DNA of 40,385 nucleotides from Ktedonobacterales bacterium (lineage in GTDB: Bacteria; Chloroflexota; Ktedonobacteria; Ktedonobacterales; JADMIN01), in NCBI GenBank assembly GCA_025935195.1, contig JAICVS010000022.1, forward strand, positions 1 to 40,385, read 5' to 3'. Both the position numbers and the translations under genes were made by a program. The notes under the pieces were generated by a model, which was not told where the DNA came from, ran no database searches, and worked only from the letters and a program-made list of their open reading frames with translations. This document shows, piece after piece, positions 9,681 to 17,386 of this stretch (position 1 is its first letter; every line of letters starts with the position of its first letter).

Positions 9681-9737
9681 CCCCCTCCGTGACCTTCCCT
9701 CGCCTCCATTCCTCCGTGTTCGTTTTCGTCGTTGCCC
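9681..9737. repeat. CTCCGTG-type intergenic repeat, copy 1
   Basis: Pyrimidine-rich sequence with repeated CCTCCGTG units, lying between two convergent genes. The same style of sequence recurs at 24721-24803 and 27158-27215. Confidence 0.45.
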
Positions 9738-9751
9738 GCGACTGAATCCGC

Positions 9752-10213
9752 CTACTTGAACGCGCCTTCTGGCTTCCCCTGCGCCACCATCGCCTGGCAG
9801 TATGCGTACAGGGCGTCGTAGACGATAGACTCTTTTTCCAGCATCTCGTGATCGTCGCGCAGCCCCAGGTGCCGGAACCCCTCGGCCACCGCCTCCAACC
9901 CCGCCCCCTCCGGCTGCCGCCACAGCGAGTTATCCGTGTCCGCCCCATTCACGATCTTGCCCAGCAGCACCAGCGCCGGATCGCGTGTCAGTCCGTACTT
10001 CTTCACGATCGCCTCGAACGAGCACTCCTTGCCATGGTGCCCCAGTTCCACATCCGGCACATCGTAAGGCGTCGCCCCCGCGCGCTCGGCCACCTCCATC
10101 ACCTGCTCGCGCGGCACGAACAGGAACTCCGCCTCCGCGTCCACGAACGTGCGGATCAGCCAGGGACACGCCACCCGATCGACCTTCACCTTCTCGCGCG
10201 TCACCCACTTCAT
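9752..10213 (-). CDS. ChrB-type chromate resistance domain protein
   Basis: 153 residues from the ATG at 10213, preceded by GGAGG six bases away. Contains the ChrB C-terminal type domain (PF09828 family): the start K-W-V-T-R-E-K-V-K-V-D-R-V-A-C-P-W-L-I-R, the F-V-P-x-E segment, and G-x-x-C-S-F-E-A-I with the later L-x-L-L-G-x-I-V-N-G-A-D. In ChrB this domain accompanies the chromate efflux pump ChrA and may sense or reduce chromate; here it stands alone with no chrA nearby. Many such single-domain proteins exist with unproven function. Upstream is a short (CTCGAT)3 run. Confidence 0.82.
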   Translation of the reverse strand: MKWVTREKVKVDRVACPWLIRTFVDAEAEFLFVPREQVMEVAERAGATPYDVPDVELGHHGKECSFEAIVKKYGLTRDPALVLLGKIVNGADTDNSLWRQPEGAGLEAVAEGFRHLGLRDDHEMLEKESIVYDALYAYCQAMVAQGKPEGAFK

Positions 10214-10242
10214 CGCAGGCCTCCAATAGCGCCCGCCCACGC

Positions 10243-10260
10243 CTCGATCTCGATCTCGAT
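10243..10260. repeat. (CTCGAT)3 tandem hexamer
   Basis: Three exact CTCGAT copies followed by CTTG, about 30 bases upstream of the ChrB-like gene start. Too short for more than a note; the hexamer could slip and alter promoter spacing. Confidence 0.6.
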
Positions 10261-10435
10261 CTTGTTTTCTCGTACACTATTTCTGACACCGGTCACGCCG
10301 GCTGCACCTTATTAACAACATCATACTCCATCCGGGGACCTCACCCCATCCTCAGTCCGCGTCGGCGGACTTCTCGGCCGCGGGCCGCCCACGCGCAATC
10401 TCACTCGACGGCTCCCTTCCCCACGCCACGAACTG

Positions 10436-10600
10436 GCCCACCTTGCCGCCCATCCGCCAAACGGCAACATCCTCACCCAAAACGGCAAGGGAAGATTGCC
10501 GTTTCTTGCCGTTTTTGCCACCCAGAACGCGCACTGTCACGTTCCCAATCTCATCAACTCCCCTTGAATTCCGAGCCCTCGCGCTGCGTTTACCAGCGCC
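10436..10600 (-). repeat. GGCAA dispersed repeat, copy 3 (partial, inverted)
   Basis: Read on the minus strand it shares GGGAACGTGACAGTGCGCG and the GGGTGGCAAAA then GGCAAGAAAC units with the copy at 22525-22896. Only the centre of the element is present; the terminator end and the right end are missing. Lies in the gene-free stretch 10214-10677, which also holds a short perfect hairpin at 10353-10370. Confidence 0.7.
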
Positions 10601-10609
10601 GGGGTTAGG

Positions 10610-10658
10610 TGGGCGTACCCGCGGTAACGGGCGCGCCCATCGCACATCTGTGGTGCGA
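10610..10658. terminator. Two adjacent hairpins 3' of the amidohydrolase gene
   Basis: TGGGCG-CCCG (10610-10621) pairs with CGGG-CGCCCA (10628-10639), and TCGCAC (10640-10645) with GTGCGA (10653-10658). Without a T-run; possibly a terminator for the minus-strand gene that ends at 10678. Confidence 0.4.
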
Positions 10659-10677
10659 CCAGTAGAGCATACGGACG

Positions 10678-11883
10678 CTAGAGCTGGTAGAGGCGTGTCG
10701 CGTTCTCGTGGAGGATGGCGCGGCCGGCGGCTTCGGCCTCACGCATGGTCAGCTCTCCGGTGGCGACACACTCGCCGAGCGCCGCGCTGAGGATACGCCG
10801 CCCGTCGTGTGCGCTGGCCCAGTGCAGCTCAGGAATGCCGACGGCGTCTGAGCTGTAGAGCAGCTTCGTCCAGGGGGCGACGCCGAGGGCGGCGCGCGTG
10901 AAGGCCAGCATCTCGCCCGCGCCCAGAAACGGGATGCCATAGGAGAGGTCGAGGTAGACGTGATCGTAGACGGCGGCGAGGTAGGCGCCCTCGCGTGTGT
11001 AGGGGTAGGACTCATGCAGCAGCACAACGGGCATGCCACGGTAGGGGCGGTGCTCCAGCACGGCGCGCAGGTGCAGCGGGTTGGCGAGCAGCAGGTCGGC
11101 GTCGGTGTCGCCGTAGCCGGTATGGAACTGGATGGGCACCTCCTGGCGCGCGGCCGCGGCGAAGGCCACATGCAGCAGCGTATCGAGCAGTGGGCGCGAC
11201 GTGAGGCGCAGCGCGCCGCGCTCGCCGACCTCACGACGGGCGGCGGCGAAGGCAGTCTCGGCGTCCGCGCGCGGCCAGGTGTGGATGGCGAGGCCGCCGC
11301 GATAGGCGGCGATGCTCTTCAGCGCGACGTAGCCAGCGGCGCGTATGTCCGCGAGCGCGGCGCGCAGGGCCTCGGCCACGGCGCCGAGCGTGTCATGCGC
11401 GGCGATCAGGTCTTGCATGAGGATTTCGAGGCGCAGGATGGGGGCGGCACGGATGCCAGCGAGCGCGGCCACCTGAGCATCCGGCCGCACGAGGTGAGCG
11501 GGCGGATACCCCTGGTCAATGAGCAGCGCGCCAATGGTGGCGGCGCGCAGCAGATCGCGGATGAGGGCGTCGCCGGCGTCTGGGGCGGCGCGGGCGTTGC
11601 GTGCGGCGAGGATGGCGGCCTCGTCGTCGGGATCAGCGCCAAGGAAGGCGGCCAGCGCGCGCAGGACGCGCCGATAGGCGAGGGTGGCGGCGGCATGCTC
11701 GGCGCGCGTCTCTTGGCCGGCGGACTCGGTGAAGTGGGCGCGGTAGGCGGCGAGGTCAAACGGGCCTTGCACGCTGAGGAACCCGTGGCAGTGGTTGTCC
11801 ACAACGGGGATGGCGGAGAGGTCGGGCGCGGGGATGGCGGAGAGGTCGGGCGCGAGGTTGGGCGAGAGACCAGGCACGGGCAT
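10678..11883 (-). CDS. Amidohydrolase, FluG N-terminal-domain-like
   Basis: 401 residues from the ATG at 11883 (AAGGGGAT upstream). Amidohydrolase-2 type TIM barrel: V-V-D-N-H-C-H-G near residue 30 gives the H-x-H metal pair; I-Q-F-H-T-G-Y-G-D near 245 a further His; L-L-H-E-S-Y-P-Y near 280; S-S-D-A near 345 the catalytic Asp region; the protein ends I-L-H-E-N-A-T-R-L-Y, the typical family tail. In fungal FluG and plant NodGS this domain is fused to a glutamine-synthetase-like domain; here the ligase gene is divergent, 181 bases away. Probable hydrolase of an amide or glutamyl compound; substrate unknown. Confidence 0.85.
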   Translation of the reverse strand: MPVPGLSPNLAPDLSAIPAPDLSAIPVVDNHCHGFLSVQGPFDLAAYRAHFTESAGQETRAEHAAATLAYRRVLRALAAFLGADPDDEAAILAARNARAAPDAGDALIRDLLRAATIGALLIDQGYPPAHLVRPDAQVAALAGIRAAPILRLEILMQDLIAAHDTLGAVAEALRAALADIRAAGYVALKSIAAYRGGLAIHTWPRADAETAFAAARREVGERGALRLTSRPLLDTLLHVAFAAAARQEVPIQFHTGYGDTDADLLLANPLHLRAVLEHRPYRGMPVVLLHESYPYTREGAYLAAVYDHVYLDLSYGIPFLGAGEMLAFTRAALGVAPWTKLLYSSDAVGIPELHWASAHDGRRILSAALGECVATGELTMREAEAAGRAILHENATRLYQL

Positions 11884-11930
11884 GGAGCTATCCCCTTCGT
11901 GCGTTGTGGCGGCTGGCGGCCAGGAGATGG

Positions 11931-11961
11931 TTGACAGGGAAGCGGTAGCATCCAATATACA
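11931..11961 (+). promoter_or_regulatory. Promoter of the glutamine-synthetase-like gene
   Basis: TTGACA at 11931-11936, 19-base spacer, TATACA at 11956-11961. A perfect CGGGT-N6-ACCCG dyad at 11978-11993 lies just downstream of the predicted start site and could be an operator serving both divergent genes. Confidence 0.5.
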
Positions 11962-12064
11962 ATGAGTATCCGGTTGTCGGGTACGCGCACCCGGCCGAGG
12001 GCTGGAGGCGCTGGTTCTTGTCCGCGATGAAGACGGGCCGGGAACGCCGGGCCGGGAGGCAGGC

Positions 12065-13432
12065 ATGAACGCGGAGACGGTGCTGGACGAGGCGAACCGT
12101 GCCAATCTGCGGCTGGTGCGGTTCCTGTACTGCGATAACGGCGGCATCGTGCGCGGCAAGGCGACGCACGTCGAAGGGCTGGCGCGGCGCATGGCCGAGG
12201 GCATCGGGCAGACGCTGGCGATGCAGGCGTTCGCGGGGGTGGACGCGCTGGCGGCGGTGGCGGGGATGGGGCCGGTGGGCGAGTTCCGGCTGGTGCCCGA
12301 CCCAGCGACGTTCGTCGTGCTGCCCTACGCGCCGCACACCGGCATGATGCTCTGCGACATGCTGCGCCAGGACGACCGGCAGCCGTGGGAGGCCTGCCCG
12401 CGCACGTTCCTGAAACGCATGATCGCGCGGGCGGGCGAGCTAGGGATGGTGGTACGGGCGACGGTCGAGCACGAATTCTATCTGGTGCGCGAGACGGCGG
12501 ACGGTGGGTACGAGTCGTACGACCGCAGCCTGTGCTACAGCAGCATCGGCTTCGACGCGACCGCCGAGATTCTCGACGACGTGATCGCGACGCTGGAGCG
12601 CATGGGCGTGCAGGTGGAGCAGTTCATGCCGGAGCTGGGACCGGGGCAGCAGGAGTTGTCAATCGCGCACGCGGAGGCGCTGCGCGCGGCGGATAACGTG
12701 ATCCTGGTGCGCGAGGCGGTGCGTGGGGTGGCGCGGCGGCATGGCGCGCTGGCGTCGTTCGCGGCCAAGCCGTTCCTCGATCAGGCGGGCAGCGGCGCGC
12801 ACATCCATTTCAGCCTGTGGGGTGCGCCAGGGACGGCGCATGCGGGGCGCAACCTGCTCTATGCCCCAGCGACGCGCGGCGGGCTGAGCGCGCTGGGCCG
12901 GCATTTCGTGGGCGGCGTGCTGGCGCATCTGCCGGCGCTGGTGGCGCTGACCTGCGCCAGCCCGAACTCCTACCGCCGGCTGCTGCCGCACTTCTGGAGC
13001 TCGGCGTACACCGCGTACGGCTTCGACAACCGCGAGGGGGCGATCCGCGTGCCGTCGCCGTTCTGGGGGCGCGAGGCGGAGTCTACCAACCTCGAATTGA
13101 AGCCGGCCGACCACAGCGGCAATCCCTATCTGGCGATCGGCGCGCTGATCGCGGCGGGGCTGGACGGCGTGCGGCGCGAGCTGGACCCCGGCGAGCCGGT
13201 GCAGGTGGACCCAGGCAATCTGAGCGAGGACGAGCGCGAGCGGCGCGGGATCAAGCGGCTGCCAGAGTCGCTGGACGCGGCGCTGGACGCGCTGGAAGGC
13301 GACGAGACGCTCTTGGAGGCACTGGGGCCGCTGGAGGCGCGGGCGTACGTAGCGGTGAAGCGACTGGAGAGCGCGTACTTCGCGGACAAGACGCCGGAAG
13401 AGGAGGCTCGCCAGCACGTCTACAAGTATTGA
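12065..13432 (+). CDS. Glutamine synthetase-like gamma-glutamyl ligase (FluG C-terminal-like)
   Basis: 455 residues; GGGAGG precedes the ATG. Glutamine-synthetase fold: beta-grasp domain to about 105, then the catalytic domain. Metal and ATP residues are kept: E-H-E-F near 139, P-E-L-G-P-G-Q-Q-E-L near 190, G-S-G-A-H-I-H near 245, N-S-Y-R-R-L near 302, N-R-E-G-A-I-R near 324. The ammonium-site residues of true GlnA seem changed: the F-D-G-S-S loop reads F-A-G-V-D, the P-G-Y-E-A-P Glu flap reads P-H-F-W-S-S, and the terminal E-x-R reads E-L-K. This suggests ligation of glutamate to an amine other than ammonia, as in PuuA or FluG relatives. Alignment was by eye. Confidence 0.87.
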   Translation: MNAETVLDEANRANLRLVRFLYCDNGGIVRGKATHVEGLARRMAEGIGQTLAMQAFAGVDALAAVAGMGPVGEFRLVPDPATFVVLPYAPHTGMMLCDMLRQDDRQPWEACPRTFLKRMIARAGELGMVVRATVEHEFYLVRETADGGYESYDRSLCYSSIGFDATAEILDDVIATLERMGVQVEQFMPELGPGQQELSIAHAEALRAADNVILVREAVRGVARRHGALASFAAKPFLDQAGSGAHIHFSLWGAPGTAHAGRNLLYAPATRGGLSALGRHFVGGVLAHLPALVALTCASPNSYRRLLPHFWSSAYTAYGFDNREGAIRVPSPFWGREAESTNLELKPADHSGNPYLAIGALIAAGLDGVRRELDPGEPVQVDPGNLSEDERERRGIKRLPESLDAALDALEGDETLLEALGPLEARAYVAVKRLESAYFADKTPEEEARQHVYKY

Positions 13433-13515
13433 GGGCGATTGAGGTATCGCTTGAGGCAGGGCAAGGGCAGCATCGCCATCGGCCCGGATTCGGACACATG
13501 ACGGCGGTATATTGG

Positions 13516-13556
13516 GCAGAAATCTGCCGATATATGCCGCTGCTCTCCGGTATACT
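13516..13556 (+). promoter_or_regulatory. Palindrome and -10-like element upstream of the RIO kinase
   Basis: A perfect palindrome GGCAGAAATCTGCC (13516-13529) lies 21 bases before TATACT (13551-13556). No good -35 is visible, so the palindrome may be an activator or repressor site. It stands in the 13433-13948 gap between the ligase and the kinase. Confidence 0.35.
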
Positions 13557-13646
13557 GTGCGTGTGGCGGATCATCCCCGGTCCGCCGCGATGGCGCATGA
13601 ACGCTGAGTGATGATGCGCCTGTCTACGAGCGGAGGAGGTGTCACC

Positions 13647-13709
13647 TTGGGAAGTGCGATGGTCACGACAGCTCATGTTGTCCCGCTCGTGACGCCCGCG
13701 GCGCGCTGA
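13647..13709 (+). CDS. Possible 20-residue leader peptide before the RIO kinase
   Basis: A TTG at 13647 stands seven bases after GGAGGAGG (13632-13639), the best Shine-Dalgarno in this gap, and opens a 20-codon frame ending in TGA at 13707-13709. The product would be small, Ala/Val/Thr-rich and ends A-A-R. It is not in frame with the kinase. It may be a regulatory upstream ORF, or the remains of an older start. No family is recognised. Confidence 0.35.
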   Translation: MGSAMVTTAHVVPLVTPAAR

Positions 13710-13948
13710 CCGGCGCGGCCCGCTGAACGCTCTCCGCACACGCATCCCGGCAGGTTATAACACGGCCGGCGATTCCACCGCGCGCAACGCGCTGTCGCGG
13801 ATTCACGAGCTGTATCTATTCCCGGCGTTGATCGCCGTCCTGTGCCATGCCGTTGCCGCGTTGTCGCGGGTGGCATGCCCTGTTGCCCACGATGCGATGG
13901 CAAGGGACGCATGAGGGGCGGTTCAGCGCTGGAGGAGCGCAAGCACTC

Positions 13949-14920
13949 GTGAAGAGCGACAATGGGAGCGGCATGCCCGCTCTGGGCGCCGTGCCGGCGC
14001 CGAACGAACAGCCTGAGCGGACGGGGACAGTCGTCCGCGGCGAGAAGATCGAGAAGACGAGCTACGAGGCCAGCGAGGAGGTGCAGCGCTGGCTGCGGGA
14101 GCGCGACGCCGAACGGGTGGGGGAGAAGCCGCCGTTCACTCCGACCTTCCTGGCGCACCAGCGCGACCGCCTCTGGGTGCTCTCCTCGCTGGAGCGATTC
14201 TATGAGGAAGACCTGATCGCGGACGTGCTACACGTCGTGCAGAGCGGTAAGGAGGCAACGGTCTATTGCTGCGCGGCTGATCCGGCGACGGGGCTGGAGT
14301 ATCTCGCCGCGAAGGTGTATCGCCCGCGCATGTTTCGCGGCCTGAAGAACGACGCGGTCTACCGGCAGTCGCGCGCGCAGCTCGACGCGGATGGGCACGA
14401 GGTGCGCAACGACCGCCGCTGGAAGGCGCATCAGCGCAGTGGACGCGGGCAGAGCGAGCGCGTGGTGTCGTGGATCACCTACGAGTTCCTGACGCAGCAG
14501 CGCCTCTACGAGGCCGGGGCGGATGTGCCGCGGCCGCTCTCGCACATCGGCAACGGTGTGTTGATGGAGTATGTCGGCGACGCGGACGGCGAGGCGGCGC
14601 CGCTGCTACGCGAGGTGGAGCTGCCGGCTGAGGAGGCAGAGCCGATCTTCGAGCGCATCGTGCGCAACGTGGAGCTGTTCCTGGCGTGCGACCGCATCCA
14701 CGGCGATCTCTCGGCGTACAACATTCTGTACCAGGAGGGGGCGATCGCGGTCATTGATTTCGCGCAGGCGCTAGATCCCCGCTACAACCCAGAGGTCTAC
14801 CCGCTGCTGCTGCGCGATGTGGAGCGGATCTGCCAGCACTTCGCGCGTTACGGTGTGGACGCGGACGCGGGCGCGATTGCCGGTGAGATGTGGGCGCGCT
14901 ATCTGGCGGGGGAACTGTGA
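13949..14920 (+). CDS. RIO-family serine protein kinase
   Basis: 323 residues from a GTG at 13949 (GGAGGAG upstream); an ATG at 13973 with GGGAG is an alternative, and the open frame extends further upstream. RIO kinases are atypical Ser kinases with ribosome-maturation roles in archaea and eukaryotes; bacterial members are less understood. Seen: S-G-K-E-A-T-V-Y near 100 (P-loop), A-A-K-V-Y-R near 120 with the ATP Lys, catalytic H-G-D-L-S-A-Y-N-I-L near 251 and the metal-binding I-D-F-A-Q-A near 269. The protein lacks an activation loop, as the family does. Convergent with the gene at 15006 and separated from it by a 15-bp stem. Confidence 0.9.
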   Translation: MKSDNGSGMPALGAVPAPNEQPERTGTVVRGEKIEKTSYEASEEVQRWLRERDAERVGEKPPFTPTFLAHQRDRLWVLSSLERFYEEDLIADVLHVVQSGKEATVYCCAADPATGLEYLAAKVYRPRMFRGLKNDAVYRQSRAQLDADGHEVRNDRRWKAHQRSGRGQSERVVSWITYEFLTQQRLYEAGADVPRPLSHIGNGVLMEYVGDADGEAAPLLREVELPAEEAEPIFERIVRNVELFLACDRIHGDLSAYNILYQEGAIAVIDFAQALDPRYNPEVYPLLLRDVERICQHFARYGVDADAGAIAGEMWARYLAGEL

Positions 14921-14950
14921 GAGCGGAGGAGGAAAGCGGACAAAGAAAGA

Positions 14951-14990
14951 GAGGGCCGGAACGCGCTCGTCACCTCGCGTTCCGGTCCTC
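14951..14990. terminator. Bidirectional terminator between convergent genes
   Basis: 14951-14965 pairs with 14976-14990 (15 bp with one G-T pair) around a 10-base loop. On the minus strand it is followed by a pyrimidine-rich CTTTCTTTG, so it should work best for the minus-strand gene at 15006. Confidence 0.65.
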
Positions 14991-15005
14991 GGCTGCCGTC
15001 CCGGC

Positions 15006-15320
15006 TTACCACTGCTCCTCACCAGGGATGGCGCGGTGGGTGGTCTCGTCGTACACGCCGCGCATGAACGCGTACATGTACGTGATGAAGACCCGCACGC
15101 CCATCGCCGGGGTCAGGTCCGGCTGGGCCGCCAGCGTCTTGCGCATGTAGCGGCGAGCATGCGCCGCGGCCCGCTGGCACAGCTCCACTTCGGGGTCCGT
15201 GACCAGATCGGGTACGGCGGGATGCGTGGGGTGGAGCAATGGCCCGTGCGCGCTGATGGTCGCGTGGCCGGCCTTCCAGCCCGCGGCCCCCGCGGCCAAT
15301 CCAAGAAGCGTGGTGTCCAT
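15006..15320 (-). CDS. Hypothetical protein, 104 residues
   Basis: Starts at the ATG 15320 with GGGGGAGG just upstream, which decides the start. No family recognised. The N-terminus is small and Ala/Gly-rich (L-L-G-L-A-A-G-A-A-G-W) and may insert in or lie on a membrane; the middle is helical with H-A-R-R-Y-M-R-K-T, and the last 30 residues are aromatic (I-T-Y-M-Y-A-F-M-R-G-V-Y-D-E). It ends next to a shared terminator. The 15321-15503 stretch upstream of it is gene-free and shows nothing recognisable. Confidence 0.65.
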   Translation of the reverse strand: MDTTLLGLAAGAAGWKAGHATISAHGPLLHPTHPAVPDLVTDPEVELCQRAAAHARRYMRKTLAAQPDLTPAMGVRVFITYMYAFMRGVYDETTHRAIPGEEQW

Positions 15321-15503
15321 TGTCGCGCCTCCCCCACTCGCGCGCTGTCCCGTACCGCGCGAGTCCGCCATGACTGCTGCGCAAGGGGATACGGGAGCGC
15401 GTTACACCGCGGGTGAGGCGGATACGGGAAGATGTGGGAAAAGACGGAGAACTGGAGAGCCAGCGATATGGCGGGCGAATCCTGCCTGGCGTCATCGGAG
15501 ACA

Positions 15504-16412
15504 TCAGCCGAAGCGGCGGGCGATCTCCGCATGGGTGGGGATGCCGTCCGCGCCGGGGTGCTCGACGGAGAGCGCGGCGGCACGGTTCGCGAAGTCCACG
15601 GCGACGTGGGGATCGGCGGCGGCGTCGAGCGCGCAGAGGAACGCGGCGGCGAACACGTCGCCCGCACCGGTGGGATCCAGCTCGCGTGCCGGATAGCCGG
15701 GGAACGCCTCGGGAGCGCTGCCATCGCGATACAGCAGGGCGCCATCCGGCCCGCGCGTCGCCACCACCAGCGGCACGACGCGCGCCCAGGCCGCGATCTG
15801 AGCGTCGGCGCCGTCGGATGCACGGCTGCCGCTGCCAGGGTCATCCAACGTTACCAGGGATGCCGGCAGGTCTTCGCGACTCAGGATGAGGGCGCGCAGG
15901 TGGGGCAGCAGCGTCTCAGCATCGTCGAGCGGGCCAGGGGTGACACGCCCGGTGCTATCCCAGCGGCGCAGCCAGCCCTGCGGCGTGGCGGCGACGAGCG
16001 CGCGCGGGAACGCCGAGGCGAGCGCGTGCTCGACCTCGCTCGCGAGCGGCGCCAGCAGCGCGATGCGCGCGTCACGCCAGGCGGCGGGCAGGTCACGCGC
16101 GGAGATGGGAGCGGCGCGGCCGCGCAGGTATTGGGTGCGCGTTCCACCGGCGTAGACGTTCTCATAGGTGGTGGCGTCGGGCGCGGGAAGGCAGGTGAGG
16201 GCGACGCCGGGCAGGGTATCGCGCAGGGCGGCCAGCAGGTCGGGTGGGCCGCTGGTGAGGACGGCGGCGCGCAGCCCCAGGCGCTGCGCGGTGAGCGCGG
16301 CGAATGTCACCGTGCCGCCGAGGCGCCAACTCCCATCGGGCAGCAGGTCGCGGGTGGCATGGCCGATCGCCACAAAGTCTGGCACATCATCGGGCCGCGC
16401 ATCCCCGCGCAC
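15504..16412 (-). CDS. PfkB-family sugar/nucleoside kinase
   Basis: 302 residues from a GTG at 16412, chosen for the strong GGAGGTGA five bases upstream. PfkB (ribokinase-type) kinases phosphorylate sugars or nucleosides with ATP. Seen: A-I-G-H-A-T-R-D start strand, L-G-G-T-V-T-F-A-A-L-T-A-Q-R-L-G (first signature), V-V-A-T-R-G-P-D-G-A near 222 and the second signature D-P-T-G-A-G-D-V-F-A-A-A-F near 246 with the catalytic Asp and anion hole. Substrate is not evident. It follows khpB by 59 bases on the same strand and is probably the last gene of the rpmH-yidC-khpB run, where many bacteria instead have mnmE. Confidence 0.88.
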   Translation of the reverse strand: MRGDARPDDVPDFVAIGHATRDLLPDGSWRLGGTVTFAALTAQRLGLRAAVLTSGPPDLLAALRDTLPGVALTCLPAPDATTYENVYAGGTRTQYLRGRAAPISARDLPAAWRDARIALLAPLASEVEHALASAFPRALVAATPQGWLRRWDSTGRVTPGPLDDAETLLPHLRALILSREDLPASLVTLDDPGSGSRASDGADAQIAAWARVVPLVVATRGPDGALLYRDGSAPEAFPGYPARELDPTGAGDVFAAAFLCALDAAADPHVAVDFANRAAALSVEHPGADGIPTHAEIARRFG

Positions 16413-16471
16413 GCGCTCACCTCCGCGCCTGCTTGTCGCCCCTGCGCCTCTACGCCGCGAATCCCGCGTCC

Positions 16472-17383
16472 TCAGACATGGGACGGGCGTTTGAGTGAGA
16501 CGACGACACGGCGCTGGTCGCCCTCGCCGGTGCTTTCGGTGGCGATGTCGTCGGTCTCGGAGAGCGCCATGTGGATGATGCGCCGCTCGTTGGGCGGCAT
16601 AGCTTCGAGCATGATCGGGCGGCCGGAGCGGCGCACCTGATCGGCGATGCGCGCGGCCATGGAGCGCAGGTTGTGCTCGCGACGCTCGCGATAGTTCTCG
16701 CAGTCCACGATGATGCGCTCGCGGCTGCCGGCCTGTTTGCTCACGATCAGACTGACGAGCAGTTGCAGCGAGGAGAGCGTCTCGCCGCGGCGGCCAATGA
16801 GCAGGCTCAACGTATCGGGATCGTCGCTGCGGATGTTGAGCACCAGCGGCTCCTCCTCCGCGCTCTCCTCACTCTCCGGCTCGGGAACGTCGATCGCGGC
16901 GTTGACGCCCATGTGACCGAGCACCTGGCGCAGCGCCTCGACGGCGAATTCCTCAATGCTGGCGTCTTCGGGCAACATCTCTTTGAGGGGGGCGGTCGTC
17001 AGGCCAGGGACGACGTATTCATCCTCGTCGTATTCATCTCCATCCTCGTCCCGCTCGTCCACGTCCCGCTCGTCGCTCCCATCCCCTTCGGCATATGCGT
17101 CCGCCGCATCGTCCGCCCCGTATGCGCCCGCCGCATCGCCCTGGGCATAGGACTCACCGGCCGCGATCACGTCGTCGCCCGCAAGCGGTGCGGCGGCGTG
17201 GCCGGAGCGCGCGGGCCTTAGGAAGACGCGCACGCGGGCGTCGCGGGCGCCCATGCCGCGCGTGCCGCGGCTAGGCTCCTGTAGCACGGTAATATCTACC
17301 TCATCGCGATTGCGTCCCAGGCGTGCCAGCGCCTGGAGGATCGCGTCCTCGATCGACTTGCCGGAGGCTTCTGCGCTCTCCAC
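16472..17383 (-). CDS. khpB: RNA-binding protein KhpB (Jag)
   Basis: 303 residues from a GTG only three bases after the yidC stop. Jag/KhpB is an RNA-binding regulator paired with KhpA in Gram-positive bacteria. Domains: N-terminal Jag-N (about 1-55, K-S-I-E-D-A-I-L-Q-A-L); an unusually long Asp/Glu/Ala linker (about 70-135) with several E-R-D and D-E-D-E runs; a KH domain (about 140-235) with the I-G-R-R-G-E-T-L-S-S-L-Q loop; C-terminal R3H (about 240-300) with R-E-R-R-E-H-N. The yidC-khpB order is conserved widely. The acidic linker is the odd part. Confidence 0.9.
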   Translation of the reverse strand: MESAEASGKSIEDAILQALARLGRNRDEVDITVLQEPSRGTRGMGARDARVRVFLRPARSGHAAAPLAGDDVIAAGESYAQGDAAGAYGADDAADAYAEGDGSDERDVDERDEDGDEYDEDEYVVPGLTTAPLKEMLPEDASIEEFAVEALRQVLGHMGVNAAIDVPEPESEESAEEEPLVLNIRSDDPDTLSLLIGRRGETLSSLQLLVSLIVSKQAGSRERIIVDCENYRERREHNLRSMAARIADQVRRSGRPIMLEAMPPNERRIIHMALSETDDIATESTGEGDQRRVVVSLKRPSHV

Positions 17384-17386
17384 CGT

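Noticed and set aside
10321..10608. Small frames in the partial GGCAA repeat with similar translated segments in different copies
   Set aside because: The likeness reflects nucleotide identity of the repeat; frames are not preserved between copies and no start signal is present.
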